Counted from the stretch's first letter, positions 53,212 to 62,821 are shown. The stretch is 64,000 nt of DNA from Bacteroidetes bacterium 2013_40CM_41_45 (GCA_002215675.1 NGFH01000002.1:471887-535886), one strand, 5' to 3'. The notes: generated by a model not told the origin, from the letters alone. Program-made: numbers and translations.

Positions 53212-54474
53212 TCACCTGAATCGTATAGCTTTCACCGGGGTGATGCCCGATAAAATCATGGTGGGAAGCAGCATCATAGCTGTGCACGCGATAAATGTTC
53301 CGGCATTGAGCAGCAAAATATCCGGTATAGAAATATGCACCGGCACATAGCTGATGTAATATGATTCCTGGTTAAGCCCTATGATTTTTCCATACTTCTG
53401 TACCAGGCATAATCCGATGCCTATGATATTTCCCCACAACATTCCCCTGCCAATGAGGATGGCAGCGGTATAAAGAAAAATTTTTCTTAACGAACCATTC
53501 GGCATTCCCATAGATTTCAGCATGCCAATCATATTAGTTCGTTCGAGCATAATAATAAGCAAGGCGGAAATCATATTGATGCCTGCTACAATTACCATAA
53601 GCACAATGATGATGGCAGCATTCACGTCCTGCAAGTTGAGCCAGTCAAAAACCTGGGGGTAAACTTCTCTGATAGTACGCGCGTTCAGCTCAGGCCCTAT
53701 GGAGGCATACACTTTTTTTCCCACCTCGTCCAGCTTGCTGAAATCCTTCACTAGCACTTCGAAGCCGCCCACCTGGGTATCGCTCCAGTCGTTGAGCTTG
53801 CGGATGTGTGCGATATCGCAAAAGACAAAAAGGTTATCAAATTCTTCGAGGCCTGTAGAATAAATTCCGGCAACGGTGAATTTTCTGTATCGGGGCGGCA
53901 TCTGGATAAAGTGCATGATAAATGTATCGCCTACGTTGAGTTTAAGCTTGTCCGCTATTTTTTGCGATAACAAAACCTCGTCTGACTTTGCCGTGTCGCT
54001 GAGCGAAAGAACTTTTCCCCCTTTAATTTTGTCTTTAAAAAAATCCCAGTCATAATCGCTCCCGACTCCTTTGAGGAGTACGCCTTGTATCTCTGTTCCG
54101 GTTTTTATAATTCCCGCTTTGGTGGCAAACACCTGTATGTGGCGGATACCTTCCATTGTGTCAAGAGAAGGATAAAACTGTTGGTTCATACTCACAGGCG
54201 ATGACTCATAAGAATTATTCATGTCGAAGCCCGTGATTTGAATGTGCGCACCGAAGCCGGATATTTTTTCGCGAATTTCCTTCTGGAACCCGGTAACAAC
54301 GGCAATGGCAGCAATCATTACCGCCATGCTGATAATAATTCCTGTAAGCGTAATGCGGATAATAGGCCGGGTAGAATTACGGCTCTGCGTTTCTCCGCCA
54401 TCCGGTTCAAAAACGGAAGCATGACGGGCAGGCCTGCTAAGGATACGTTTTGCTATAAGCCATTCGTAATTCAA
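53212..54474 (-). CDS. ABC transporter permease, LolC/LolE-like (FtsX family)
   Basis: 420 residues with one N-terminal helix (GIIISMAVMIAAIAVVTGF, about 45-63), a large periplasmic domain (about 70-275) and three C-terminal helices, the standard LolC/E plan. The start MNYEWLIAKRIL is the usual N-terminus of lipoprotein-releasing permeases. The probable role is extraction of lipoproteins from the inner membrane for delivery to the outer membrane; the ATPase LolD is not in the window. Its stop faces the T9SS gene end, three bases apart. Confidence 0.88.
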   Translation of the reverse strand: MNYEWLIAKRILSRPARHASVFEPDGGETQSRNSTRPIIRITLTGIIISMAVMIAAIAVVTGFQKEIREKISGFGAHIQITGFDMNNSYESSPVSMNQQFYPSLDTMEGIRHIQVFATKAGIIKTGTEIQGVLLKGVGSDYDWDFFKDKIKGGKVLSLSDTAKSDEVLLSQKIADKLKLNVGDTFIMHFIQMPPRYRKFTVAGIYSTGLEEFDNLFVFCDIAHIRKLNDWSDTQVGGFEVLVKDFSKLDEVGKKVYASIGPELNARTIREVYPQVFDWLNLQDVNAAIIIVLMVIVAGINMISALLIIMLERTNMIGMLKSMGMPNGSLRKIFLYTAAILIGRGMLWGNIIGIGLCLVQKYGKIIGLNQESYYISYVPVHISIPDILLLNAGTFIACTAMMLLPTMILSGITPVKAIRFR

Positions 54475-54510
54475 GGGAGCTTTTTTAATGAGAGGATAAA
54501 AGTAGAGAAG

Positions 54511-54590
54511 TTATCCGTTATTCGTTATCCATTATCCGTTATCAGGGAATAAATAAAATAACAAATAACAGATAACGGATAACAGATAAC
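54511..54590. repeat. Word-repeat hairpin (TTATCCG)
   Basis: Left arm 54511-54543 has words TTATCCG, TTATTCG, TTATCCA, TTATCCG. Right arm 54561-54590 reads CAAATAACAGATAACGGATA and on. It lies between the divergent permease and rpe genes. The design is the same as the GTTATAC class but with a different word. Confidence 0.8.
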
Positions 54591-54633
54591 ACATCCAAAC
54601 ATCTTTTCTATTTTTACCGCAAACCAACGTGCA

Positions 54634-55281
54634 ATGAACAGGATTGTAGCCCCGTCACTTCTTGCTGCCGACTTTGCAGAACTTGGCTCGGCAGTAAGGA
54701 TGATTAATGAAAGCGATGCAGGGTGGATGCACCTGGATGTGATGGACGGAGTATTTGTTCCTAATATTTCCTTTGGTTTACCCATTATAAGCGCGGTAAA
54801 AAAAATTGCAAAGAAACCGCTTGACGTGCATCTTATGATTGTTAACCCGGACAGGTATATATCCGATTTTAAAAAAGCAGGAGCCGATATTCTTACCGTT
54901 CATTACGAAGCCTGCACGCACCTTCACCGCACCGTTCAGCAAATTAAATCAGAGGGATTAAAGGCAGGTGTTGCGCTTAACCCTCATACTCCTGTGGACG
55001 TTTTGGAAGATATTTTGGATGAAATTGATTTGGTGTGCATGATGAGTGTGAACCCGGGCTTTGGCGGGCAAAAATTTATTCCGCATGTGCTTGCTAAAAT
55101 TTCAAAGCTCAATGAAACACTAAAACGAAAATCGCTTTCAGTATATATTCAAGCCGATGGGGGAGTGGATTTGACCAATTATAAATCTGTGGTGGATGCC
55201 GGCGCCAACGTATTGGTAGCAGGGAACACCGTTTTCTCATCACAGAATCCAAAGCAAGTTATTGCTACACTTGCACACTGA
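54634..55281 (+). CDS. rpe: Ribulose-phosphate 3-epimerase
   Basis: 215 residues, a TIM barrel. It interconverts ribulose 5-phosphate and xylulose 5-phosphate. Catalytic and metal motifs are present: IVAPSLLAADFAEL, WMHLDVMDGVFVPNISFG (Asp, metal His), DVHLMIVNPD, VCMMSVNPGFGGQKFIP and QADGGVDLTNYKSVVDAGAN. mgtE starts 26 bases after its stop, probably on the same transcript. Confidence 0.97.
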   Translation: MNRIVAPSLLAADFAELGSAVRMINESDAGWMHLDVMDGVFVPNISFGLPIISAVKKIAKKPLDVHLMIVNPDRYISDFKKAGADILTVHYEACTHLHRTVQQIKSEGLKAGVALNPHTPVDVLEDILDEIDLVCMMSVNPGFGGQKFIPHVLAKISKLNETLKRKSLSVYIQADGGVDLTNYKSVVDAGANVLVAGNTVFSSQNPKQVIATLAH

Positions 55282-55307
55282 GATTCATCTTTAAAAACAG
55301 CCGGAAC

Positions 55308-56684
55308 ATGCTTGCAGAAGAAAAAAAATTACTCGCAGCTCGCCTTAAATCCGGCAATCTTGCCAAGCTTAGGATTCTTACCGATTCTATTTTGCCCGAG
55401 GAGCTGGCAGAAATTATCAACGAGAACAAAGAGATTGATTATAAAAAAATCTTCCAGGTTCTTGAACCGGAGAAAGCAATAAGGACTTTCGAGAATCTCG
55501 ACTTTGAAATTCAGAATGACCTGCTCTCATCCTTCACGATAGAACAGCTTTCATCCACACTTAATAAAATTTCTCCTGATGACCGCACCGCACTGCTCGA
55601 ACGGCTGCCCGAAGAGAAACTCCAGAAGTTCCTTTCCATCCTTAGTGATGAAGAACGCAAAGTAGCGCAAACGCTTCTTCAGTATCCTGAGCACAGTATC
55701 GGGCGTTTGATGACTCCGGATTTTGTTTCGGTCAAAGAAGACTGGACAGTAAGCCAGGTGCTTGACCACATCCGCAAGTATGGCAAAGACAGTGAAACGC
55801 TTTCTCTTGTATATGTTACCGATGCCCAGGGATTTTTGATTGATGATATAAGAGTCCGTTATATTCTTCTTTCTCCTCTCGATAAAACAGTATCTGAGCT
55901 CATGGACCGGCAGTTTGTTGCGCTCAATGCCAAAGACGACCAGGAAGTAGCCGTCAATGTCTTTAAGCAAAGCAATCGCAATGCGCTTCCGGTAACCGAT
56001 TTTCACGGCTTGCTGCTTGGAATTATTACCGTAGATGACGTGATTGATGTGATAGAAGAAGAAGATACAGAAGATATCCAGAAGCTGGGCGGTACCGAAG
56101 CGCTGGCGGAACCGTATCTTAAAATTTCCCTCGCAAAACTCATTCGCAAGCGGGCAGTTTGGCTGGTAATTTTATTTCTGGGTGAAATGCTTACCGCAAG
56201 CGCCATGGGTTATTTCGAAAATGAAATATCGAAAGCTGTTGTGCTCGTACTATTTATTCCTCTTATTATTTCGAGCGGAGGAAACAGCGGCTCACAGGCG
56301 GCCACGCTGATAATTCGTGCTATGGCGCTGGGAGAAGTTACTATCCACAACTGGTGGAAGGTGATAAGGAGAGAATTGGTTTCAGGTTTTTTTCTTGGTC
56401 TTTTCCTCGCTGTTATCGGTTTTCTTCGCATTGCATTCTGGACGCTCTTTACTAACCTCTATGGAGAACATTGGTTGCTCGTTGCTTTTACAGTCTCGTT
56501 TTCATTAATAGGGGTAGTGATGTGGGGAACTCTTTCGGGTTCTATGCTTCCTTTGCTTCTTAAGAAGGTAGGGCTCGACCCTGCCGTATCCTCTGCTCCT
56601 TTTGTTGCAACGCTTGTCGATGTTACCGGGCTGGTGATTTATTTTTCCGTTGCCATGTTTGTAATGAGGGGCGTTCTTTCTTAG
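55308..56684 (+). CDS. mgtE: Magnesium transporter MgtE
   Basis: 458 residues. The cytoplasmic N-domain (about 1-130, helical repeats), two CBS domains (about 130-260, SIGRLMTPDFVSVKEDWTV and ALPVTDFHGLLLGIITVDDV) and the five-helix membrane domain (about 285-458, EMLTASAMGYFE, IPLIISSGGNSGSQAATLII) are all in place. The signature ending in the GGNSGSQAAT region lines the pore. CBS and N-domains close the channel when Mg is plentiful, as in characterised MgtE proteins. Confidence 0.96.
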   Translation: MLAEEKKLLAARLKSGNLAKLRILTDSILPEELAEIINENKEIDYKKIFQVLEPEKAIRTFENLDFEIQNDLLSSFTIEQLSSTLNKISPDDRTALLERLPEEKLQKFLSILSDEERKVAQTLLQYPEHSIGRLMTPDFVSVKEDWTVSQVLDHIRKYGKDSETLSLVYVTDAQGFLIDDIRVRYILLSPLDKTVSELMDRQFVALNAKDDQEVAVNVFKQSNRNALPVTDFHGLLLGIITVDDVIDVIEEEDTEDIQKLGGTEALAEPYLKISLAKLIRKRAVWLVILFLGEMLTASAMGYFENEISKAVVLVLFIPLIISSGGNSGSQAATLIIRAMALGEVTIHNWWKVIRRELVSGFFLGLFLAVIGFLRIAFWTLFTNLYGEHWLLVAFTVSFSLIGVVMWGTLSGSMLPLLLKKVGLDPAVSSAPFVATLVDVTGLVIYFSVAMFVMRGVLS

Positions 56685-56734
56685 TGGTTAAGTTGACTGA
56701 ATCGATGGGGTTAATTAAGTTTCAAAACTTTATT

Positions 56735-57685
56735 TTAACATTTTTCCGTTTCACAATTTTCCTGGTCGGGTTCCACCTCGAGGGTTGCATGCTGAATGTT
56801 AAGATGCTCTAATGCATCTTTTACTTTTTGTTTAATAATTTCAATATCATTAAGTGTTCGGTTGTTTTCAACTACAATGTGCGCGGTAAGCGCGTTACGG
56901 GTGGTGCTGATTGCCCAAAGATGTATATGGTGAATATTTTTTACTCCGTTGATTTTTTCCGCCGCCTGTTTTACATTTTCGATTGTAATGTTTGCAGGAA
57001 CTGCATCAAGAGACAAACGCAAACTTTGCTTTAACAAATTCCAGGTATTGAATAAAATTACCAGTGCTATGCTTATGCTTAATGCTGCATCAATCCAGAA
57101 ATAGTTGGTGTAGTAAATTATGATTCCTCCGATTACAATTCCAAATGAAACAATAGCATCGCTCAGTAAATGCAGGTAAGCGCTTTTTATGTTAAGGTCT
57201 TTTTCTTTTTCACGGAAAAAAAATAATGCAGTTGTACCGTTTATGATCATTCCGATGGCAGCAACCATTGCAATTGTTTTTCCGGGTAATGGTTCAGGGT
57301 TCGAAAACTTAACTATGGCCTCATAACCTATTGCTCCGATTGAAACCAATAATACAACTGCATTAAACAGAGCTACAAGTATGGTTGTTTTGCTGTAGCC
57401 GTATGTGTATTCTTCTGTCGGTTTCGCTTTTGCAAGACGAAAAGCAAGCAACGAAAGTGCAAGCGCTGCAACATCAGCCAGATTATGTCCCGCGTCAGCT
57501 AAAAGTGAAAGTGAGTGAATAAATAAACCGGCAATGGCTTCAATAATTACAAATAAAAAATTGAGTGCGATGCCAGTAATGAATGCACGGTTTACAGGCA
57601 ATGGTTGTGCGTGATGAGAATGGTGTTCGTCAGCGGGTGTATGATGATTAGACACGTTAATTTGTTTTTGTTTTGCAAAGATCAC
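56735..57685 (-). CDS. Cation diffusion facilitator (zinc/cobalt/cadmium efflux)
   Basis: 316 residues. Six helices with metal-site motifs SLLADAGHNLADVAALALSL (helix 2) and YLHLLSDAIVSFGIVIGGII (helix 5), each giving His/Asp ligands. A histidine-rich N-terminus (NHHTPADEHHSHHAQPLP) is a typical metal-sensing or -binding tail, and the C-terminal cytoplasmic domain (VKNIHHIHLWAISTTRNALT) is a ferredoxin-like dimerisation fold. It ends in a cysteine-containing tail. It exports divalent metals, most likely Zn, by antiport with protons. The ATG overlaps the end of the phospholipase D gene (57682-57685), so the two are coupled. Confidence 0.95.
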   Translation of the reverse strand: MIFAKQKQINVSNHHTPADEHHSHHAQPLPVNRAFITGIALNFLFVIIEAIAGLFIHSLSLLADAGHNLADVAALALSLLAFRLAKAKPTEEYTYGYSKTTILVALFNAVVLLVSIGAIGYEAIVKFSNPEPLPGKTIAMVAAIGMIINGTTALFFFREKEKDLNIKSAYLHLLSDAIVSFGIVIGGIIIYYTNYFWIDAALSISIALVILFNTWNLLKQSLRLSLDAVPANITIENVKQAAEKINGVKNIHHIHLWAISTTRNALTAHIVVENNRTLNDIEIIKQKVKDALEHLNIQHATLEVEPDQENCETEKC

Positions 57686-58857
57686 TCTTCCGTTTTACTT
57701 GCAAGGAAAAGCGAAAGCCGGAAAAGAAACCGCAACGATTGGTATGCCAGCCAGTTATCCAGCCGCTTTACTATAGTTAATTTTTTCCTGTAAGAATCAG
57801 AAGTAATCTCTTCGCAATGTTCCGAGATAATTCCATTCAACTCTTTCTGAAAGTGTGAAGCAAAATTGTGGTCCAGGATTTCAACGTTAGCTTCTATATT
57901 GCTGTAGCGGCTCAGGTTATTTAAATCATACGAACCTATGGCAGCCCATTTGTTATCGGCCACACACACCTTTGCGTGAAGCATAGTGCGCATATATTCA
58001 TAAATCTCAATTTTGTTTCGCAGCAGAAATGAGTAAATGTATTGCCTGGCCTTCATCCCAAGCGCAGTGTCTGATTTAGCGGGCACAACAACTTTAATTT
58101 TTACTCCGCGCGCTGCCGCCTTCCTCAGCCGCAAAAGGAATCTGAATCCCGGAAGAAAATATGCGCTGAAGATGACCACTTCTTCTTTTGCGGCTGCTAC
58201 TACCTTTTTATACGAGGCAGCGACCTGGAGTTTTCGCATTAGCCAGTCATTCTCCCTCACCCGCATCAGAACGGGAAGATTTTTTTCTGCAGCATGAATT
58301 TTTTTCTTGATGAAGCTAAACCGTTTTTTCAGGGGGTTGCGCTTCCAGAATTTCTGGCAAACGCGTTCAAGAATTATGGAAATATTTCCCTCGGCATATA
58401 CGGCAAAGTCGAGCCAGGGCAGCCGGTGGTCGTTGCCATGATACCGGTTAGCGATGTTTAACCCGCCCACCAGCGAAACGTGCGAATCGCACACAACAAT
58501 TTTATGATGCATTCTTCTGCCTATGTGAAAGCCGTGCGAAGTTACCAGCTTTCCAAACCACCGGAAATTTACTCCGCTGTCCTTCAGCGATTGAATGAAA
58601 TCGTCATCCAGCGGGCGCGCACCCCATGCATCGAGCATTAAAAAAACTTTTACACCCCTGCGGGCAGCATGCTTCAGCGCATTACTTATGCGCCTTCCCG
58701 TTTCATCATCATCAAAGATATAATTTTGAAAATGTATAACCGATGTTGCAGCATCAATCATCCTGACAAGCGTTTCAAAAAAGTCGTTTCCTGAATGGAT
58801 AAGGCGAGCGTGGTTGCCGCTTAAGTATCCATTAGGGTTGAAAACGTTTCCACGCAT
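57682..58857 (-). CDS. Phospholipase D-family protein, cardiolipin synthase-like
   Basis: 391 residues with two HKD sites: HHKIVVCDSHVSLVGGLN near residue 120 and HAKVCVADNKWAAIGSYDLNN near residue 300, each with the downstream Asp and Gly of the family. There is no N-terminal membrane helix, unlike classic cardiolipin synthase ClsA, so it resembles the ClsB/short form. It most likely transfers phosphatidyl groups between lipids. The N-terminus GYLSGNHARLIHSGNDFFETL is typical. The metal efflux gene begins inside its last codon. The 256 bases upstream (58858-59113) hold no gene that I can see. Confidence 0.88.
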   Translation of the reverse strand: MRGNVFNPNGYLSGNHARLIHSGNDFFETLVRMIDAATSVIHFQNYIFDDDETGRRISNALKHAARRGVKVFLMLDAWGARPLDDDFIQSLKDSGVNFRWFGKLVTSHGFHIGRRMHHKIVVCDSHVSLVGGLNIANRYHGNDHRLPWLDFAVYAEGNISIILERVCQKFWKRNPLKKRFSFIKKKIHAAEKNLPVLMRVRENDWLMRKLQVAASYKKVVAAAKEEVVIFSAYFLPGFRFLLRLRKAAARGVKIKVVVPAKSDTALGMKARQYIYSFLLRNKIEIYEYMRTMLHAKVCVADNKWAAIGSYDLNNLSRYSNIEANVEILDHNFASHFQKELNGIISEHCEEITSDSYRKKLTIVKRLDNWLAYQSLRFLFRLSLFLASKTEE

Positions 58858-59113
58858 GGTTCAAAGGTATCGGCAGGACAGGCAAAAATATTTTTTCATT
58901 TAAATTTCTGCTGAAGGTTTTATGATTGTTATTCCTTGCAAACGCGGGTGTAAGATATTTCATATAATATTATTTTGGAAGTAACGTTTTAGGGAAAATC
59001 AGAGTAAAAGCCGTGTGTTGCAAGGAAAAAATGACACGGAAGAGTTGAAATAAAATCCGTTTATTTTTATCGGATGGCTTCTCAAAAACATTATTTTGCA
59101 ACCGGAAACTCAT

Positions 59114-60301
59114 ATGAAACTGACCTTATCGAATCTGCATAAGACGACTCTTTTTGCCGCAACTCTGCTGTGCGCATCGTCTTTTATTGCCCTTGCCAAT
59201 ACAGGCGGTTGCGACGGATGCCCTGCCGCCAATGAGACGGAAAAAACGGCAAATGTTAATCCTCTCTATACCCTCGATATGGATACCAACATTATCCTTA
59301 ATGAAAGATTGGTAAGAGGCGGTTTACTTTTCGATATGGAACAGAAAAAAGTGGTGTGGGAAAAGAACATGAACGTTGCATTTCCTATTGCATCGCTCAC
59401 CAAAATGATGGTGGCGCTGCTCACCGTTGAAGATATCAGGGCAAGTAAAATATCATGGACCGACCAGGTAACGGTAAAGAAGCTGCAGATTGCTTACCAG
59501 AGAGGAAGACGAAAAGTAGTTCCCGTTGATGAAGTATATTCTCTTGAAGGACTGTTCAAAGCAGCGATGATTGCATCGGATAATGCCGCCTCAGAAGCCA
59601 TTGCCACGCACATCGGAGGAAGCGTTCCTGCATTCGTGGAGCGCATGAACAACAGGGCGCAGGAGCTTGGAATGACTTCAACACGGTTTTCTAATCCTAC
59701 CGGGTTACCGGCATACCGCTCGGTAAATGATAATAAGTCAACATCGGCAGATTTGCTGCTTCTTTCTTTGGAGATGATGAAGTACGATGAAATCATCGGC
59801 ACCACCTCGCAGGGATATGCGGATGTTGACAACGGGCATACTACCTCTACCTTACGTAACCACAACCGCCTGGTCATTGACTTTGAAGACGAAGTAGACG
59901 GACTAAAAACCGGCTATACCCGCAGGGCAGGGTTTTGCCTTGTAGCTACAGCGCGTAAATGCAACCATCGCCTTATAGCCGTTGCACTGGGTTCCAACTC
60001 CCCAACTCTTAGAAATGATTTTGTTAAAAAAATGTTTGACGGATATTATTCTTCCATCGGCCTGGAAAAACTGGGCAACAATCAGCAAACCGTTCAGGCC
60101 GCTTCCTTATCCCCTGATGCATCCTATCTTACCAAAACAAAAAATTATTTGTATCACGTTGTAAAGCGCGGAGAAACACTGGTAGAAATTGCGCAGCTCT
60201 ATCCGGGCATAACAGTAAAGCAATTGTTGTCTGTAAACCGGTTAAACTACAAACGCATGCTTCGGGCCGGAGCCAAACTTAGGATTCCGTATAAGGCATA
60301 A
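59114..60301 (+). CDS. D-alanyl-D-alanine carboxypeptidase (serine-type, S11) with C-terminal LysM
   Basis: 395 residues from the ATG at 59114, which begins the signal peptide (LFAATLLCASSFIALANT); an in-frame ATG at 59096 lies six codons earlier. Catalytic motifs are SxxK in ASLTKMMVAL, SDN in MIASDNAASEAIA and KTG in DGLKTGYTRRAGFC, so the penicillin-binding fold looks active. The last 45 residues form a LysM domain (YHVVKRGETLVEIAQLYPGI, SVNRLNYKRMLRAGAKLRIP), which binds peptidoglycan. It would trim stem-peptide D-alanine in the periplasm. A CDGCP stretch just after the signal adds two cysteines. Confidence 0.93.
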   Translation: MKLTLSNLHKTTLFAATLLCASSFIALANTGGCDGCPAANETEKTANVNPLYTLDMDTNIILNERLVRGGLLFDMEQKKVVWEKNMNVAFPIASLTKMMVALLTVEDIRASKISWTDQVTVKKLQIAYQRGRRKVVPVDEVYSLEGLFKAAMIASDNAASEAIATHIGGSVPAFVERMNNRAQELGMTSTRFSNPTGLPAYRSVNDNKSTSADLLLLSLEMMKYDEIIGTTSQGYADVDNGHTTSTLRNHNRLVIDFEDEVDGLKTGYTRRAGFCLVATARKCNHRLIAVALGSNSPTLRNDFVKKMFDGYYSSIGLEKLGNNQQTVQAASLSPDASYLTKTKNYLYHVVKRGETLVEIAQLYPGITVKQLLSVNRLNYKRMLRAGAKLRIPYKA

Positions 60302-60400
60302 ATTTATTTTGCCTGTTGCCGTTGTGCAGGATGCTGTATAACAAGCTGTTCATTAAATAATAACATACACATTTTATTTTTAGCTCAACAAATAACGTAT

Positions 60401-60964
60401 ATGAAAAAAATCATTGCACAGGTATTTGTTCTATTGCTTCCCGCAACATTTTTACTTGCCCAGAACAAAGAGCCATTCAACACAGATAATATTCCTATCG
60501 ACAAAATCACAAAGCTGATTTCGTATACCGAAGTTGTACCAATAAAAGGCCTCTCATCGGGAGTACTCTATAAAAGAGCGCTTACCTGGTTCAATACATA
60601 TTACAAGAACCCTAAAGATGTTATCCGTGAAAATGACAGCACTAAGGGAACTATTTCCGGTAAGTCACGCTTTAAAATATTTAATGCACCCGATAAAAGC
60701 GGGCTGCGCACCGATGCGGGCCTAATCATGTACACTATAAATGTTAGTGTTAGGGAAGGAAGATACAAGTACGAAATCACAGAGTTAAATCAGAAAGCTG
60801 CTTCGTATTCTCCTCTTGAAAAATGGCTCGATACAACAAGCCGTACCTATACGCCGGCTTATGTTGGCTACCTTGAGCAGGCAGATACGCAGATTCGGGA
60901 AACAATAGAAAGCCTTAAAAAGGCAATGTCCACTACTCCCCCCGTAAAAAAGGACGATTGGTAA
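60401..60964 (+). CDS. DUF4468 domain protein, exported
   Basis: 187 residues. Signal peptide IIAQVFVLLLPATFLLAQ, then a small beta-rich domain typical of DUF4468 (TEVVPIKGLSSGVLYKRALT, VIRENDSTKGTISGKSRFKI, LIMYTINVSVREGRYKYEIT). The tail is helical and charged (ETIESLKKAMSTTPPVKKDDW). The family is frequent in Bacteroidota and has no known activity. A terminator follows directly. Confidence 0.8.
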   Translation: MKKIIAQVFVLLLPATFLLAQNKEPFNTDNIPIDKITKLISYTEVVPIKGLSSGVLYKRALTWFNTYYKNPKDVIRENDSTKGTISGKSRFKIFNAPDKSGLRTDAGLIMYTINVSVREGRYKYEITELNQKAASYSPLEKWLDTTSRTYTPAYVGYLEQADTQIRETIESLKKAMSTTPPVKKDDW

Positions 60965-60971
60965 CGAAAAG

Positions 60972-60997
60972 ACGGCTCTGAAATGAGCCGTTTTTTA
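60972..60997 (+). terminator. Intrinsic terminator after the DUF4468 gene
   Basis: ACGGCTC-TGAAAT-GAGCCGT with six Ts, eight bases after the stop. Confidence 0.93.
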
Positions 60998-61048
60998 TTT
61001 CTGCAAGAACCGTTACTTTTATCGGTTCAATAATCAAAATCTTAAGCT

Positions 61049-61942
61049 ATGAATTACGTTACAATTGCAATTGTTGTCGGAGTTTTATTTCTTCTTGGCG
61101 TGCGCATTGTGCGCCCCACCCACCGCGGATTGGTAGAACGATTCGGAAGGTACAACCATTTTGCCGAACCGGGTTTCAACTGGGTAATTCCCTTTGTAGA
61201 CCAGATGTACCGCATCAATGTTACCGAACGGATGGTAGATGCCGAGCCGCAGGAAATTATTACCAACGATAACCTGAATGCCCGCGTGGATGCGCAGGTA
61301 TATTTCCGCATAAAGCCGGATGAGCTGAATGTCAAGAATTCACAATACAACGTAAACAAAATTGAATACCAGATTGTGAATCTTGCCCGCACAACGCTCC
61401 GTAACATAATCGGTACGATGACGCTGAAATCGGCCAACAGCGAGAGAGGGAAAATCAATAAGGAGTTGCATAACACCCTGCGCGAAGAAACCGAGCATTG
61501 GGGAATTGATATAGTGCGCACCGAGCTGAAAGAAATAGACCCGCCTAAAGATGTTCAGGAAACGATGAACAAAATTGTGAAGGCGGAAAACGAAAAAGTT
61601 GCGGCCGTTGACTTTGCCACTGCCATAGAAACCAAGGCGGACGGGGAAAAGCGTGCCGAGATAAAACGGGCTGAAGGCCAGCGGCAGGCAAGAATACTTG
61701 AAGCACAGGGAATACAGCAGGCAAAGGTTCTTGAAGCCGAAGGCGAAGCGCAGGCGATTGCCTTAGTGAATATTGCCGCAGAAAAATATTTTGTCGGCAA
61801 CGCACAGGTGCTCCGCAAGCTTGAAGCCATGGAAAATGCTCTCAAAAACAATACGAAAGTTGTAGTGCCCGCAAATGCCGATTTGATGAACGTGGTTTCT
61901 GAAATGGCAGGAATTATTCCATTAAAAACCAAGAGCGAATAA
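61049..61942 (+). CDS. SPFH/band 7 (stomatin/prohibitin-like) membrane protein
   Basis: 297 residues. One N-terminal helix (IAIVVGVLFLLGV) precedes the SPFH domain with RGLVERFGRYNHFAEPGFNW, TERMVDAEPQEIITNDN and VDAQVYFRIKPDE, then a long coiled-coil tail (AEGQRQARILEAQGIQQAKV, AQAIALVNIAAEKYF). This matches the QmcA/stomatin type of oligomeric membrane scaffolds linked to lipid domains and membrane quality control. It has no NfeD gene next to it. A GTTATAC-word hairpin follows its stop. Confidence 0.92.
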   Translation: MNYVTIAIVVGVLFLLGVRIVRPTHRGLVERFGRYNHFAEPGFNWVIPFVDQMYRINVTERMVDAEPQEIITNDNLNARVDAQVYFRIKPDELNVKNSQYNVNKIEYQIVNLARTTLRNIIGTMTLKSANSERGKINKELHNTLREETEHWGIDIVRTELKEIDPPKDVQETMNKIVKAENEKVAAVDFATAIETKADGEKRAEIKRAEGQRQARILEAQGIQQAKVLEAEGEAQAIALVNIAAEKYFVGNAQVLRKLEAMENALKNNTKVVVPANADLMNVVSEMAGIIPLKTKSE

Positions 61943-61950
61943 TCTTAAAT

Positions 61951-62010
61951 AGTTATAAGTTATACGTTACATGTTATTAGGAAAAATCGTATAACATATA
62001 AACGTATAAC
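61951..62010. repeat. Intergenic hairpin of GTTATAC words, copy after the SPFH gene
   Basis: Left arm (61951-61979) reads AGTTATAAGTTATACGTTAC and on; right arm (61987-62010) reads TCGTATAACATATAAACGTA and on, giving a stem of about 23 bp. It lies between convergent genes, so it may serve as a two-way stem, but neither side has a clear T-run. Confidence 0.8.
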
Positions 62011-62023
62011 AATAACTAGCTTT

Positions 62024-62821
62024 TTAAGCGGTGGGCTTTTTTTGTGCCTTCAGCTGCAGCGCAAGCCATTCGGCAAGAATCCGGTTAAACTCTTCCGGTT
62101 GTTCCATCATGGGAGCGTGTCCGCATTGGTCGATAAAAAATAAATCTGAAACGGGAAGCAGCGAATGAAATTCCTCCGCCACATCAGGAGGAGTAATAAT
62201 ATCGTTCTTTCCCCAGATTAGGCAGGTAGGAATTTTTATATCCTTCAGTTCCTCGCTCATATTGTGGCGTATGGCTGATTTGGCCAAAGCAAGAATCCTG
62301 ATGAGCTTGTCTCGGTCATTCACAGTTTGAAAACATTCATCAACCAGCTCTTTGGTCGCATGTTTGGGGTCGTAAAATGTAAGCGCCACTTTTTCTTTAA
62401 TAAAATTATAATCCTCTCTTCTTGGGAACGTTCCGCCAAAAGAGTTCTCATAAAGACCTGAACTTGCGGTGAGAACCAAATGCCTGATTTTTTCAGGATG
62501 CCTGAGGGTATGTAAAAGAGCGATGTGTCCTCCGAGGGAATTTCCTACAAGTGTAAAATCGGTGAAACCGAAGTGCGATATAAATTTAACAATGAATTTT
62601 TCAAGCTGGTCCACATTGGTATCCGGCACAGGGTAATCAAAAATCGGTATCAGGGGAATAACAATACGGTACGAAGAAGAAAATCCCTTTACCACATCCA
62701 CCCAGTTACTGAGCGCGCCAAATAAGCCATGAAGAAGGATAAGAGTATGTCCTTTCCCTTCGTCAATATAGTTGAAACCGTCTTTCGATTTTACCTGGTA
62801 ACTCATAAAAGCATTTTTCAA
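62024..62821 (-). CDS. Alpha/beta hydrolase
   Basis: 265 residues, no signal peptide. LILLHGLFGALSNW gives the oxyanion region and VGNSLGGHIAL the nucleophile elbow with Ser; the acidic residue is likely in CLIWGKNDIITPP and the histidine in CGHAPMMEQPEEFN. The N-terminal SKDGFNYIDEGKGHTL is the usual first strand pair. The substrate is not predictable; such enzymes include esterases, lyases and dehalogenases. A start at 62806 (MSYQV) is an alternative to 62821. Confidence 0.9.
   Translation of the reverse strand: MKNAFMSYQVKSKDGFNYIDEGKGHTLILLHGLFGALSNWVDVVKGFSSSYRIVIPLIPIFDYPVPDTNVDQLEKFIVKFISHFGFTDFTLVGNSLGGHIALLHTLRHPEKIRHLVLTASSGLYENSFGGTFPRREDYNFIKEKVALTFYDPKHATKELVDECFQTVNDRDKLIRILALAKSAIRHNMSEELKDIKIPTCLIWGKNDIITPPDVAEEFHSLLPVSDLFFIDQCGHAPMMEQPEEFNRILAEWLALQLKAQKKPTA

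Noticed and set aside
61951-62010. Hairpin after the SPFH gene as a two-way terminator
   Set aside because: Neither side carries a T-run, and the same structure occurs inside the rpoB-rpoC operon, where termination would be harmful.
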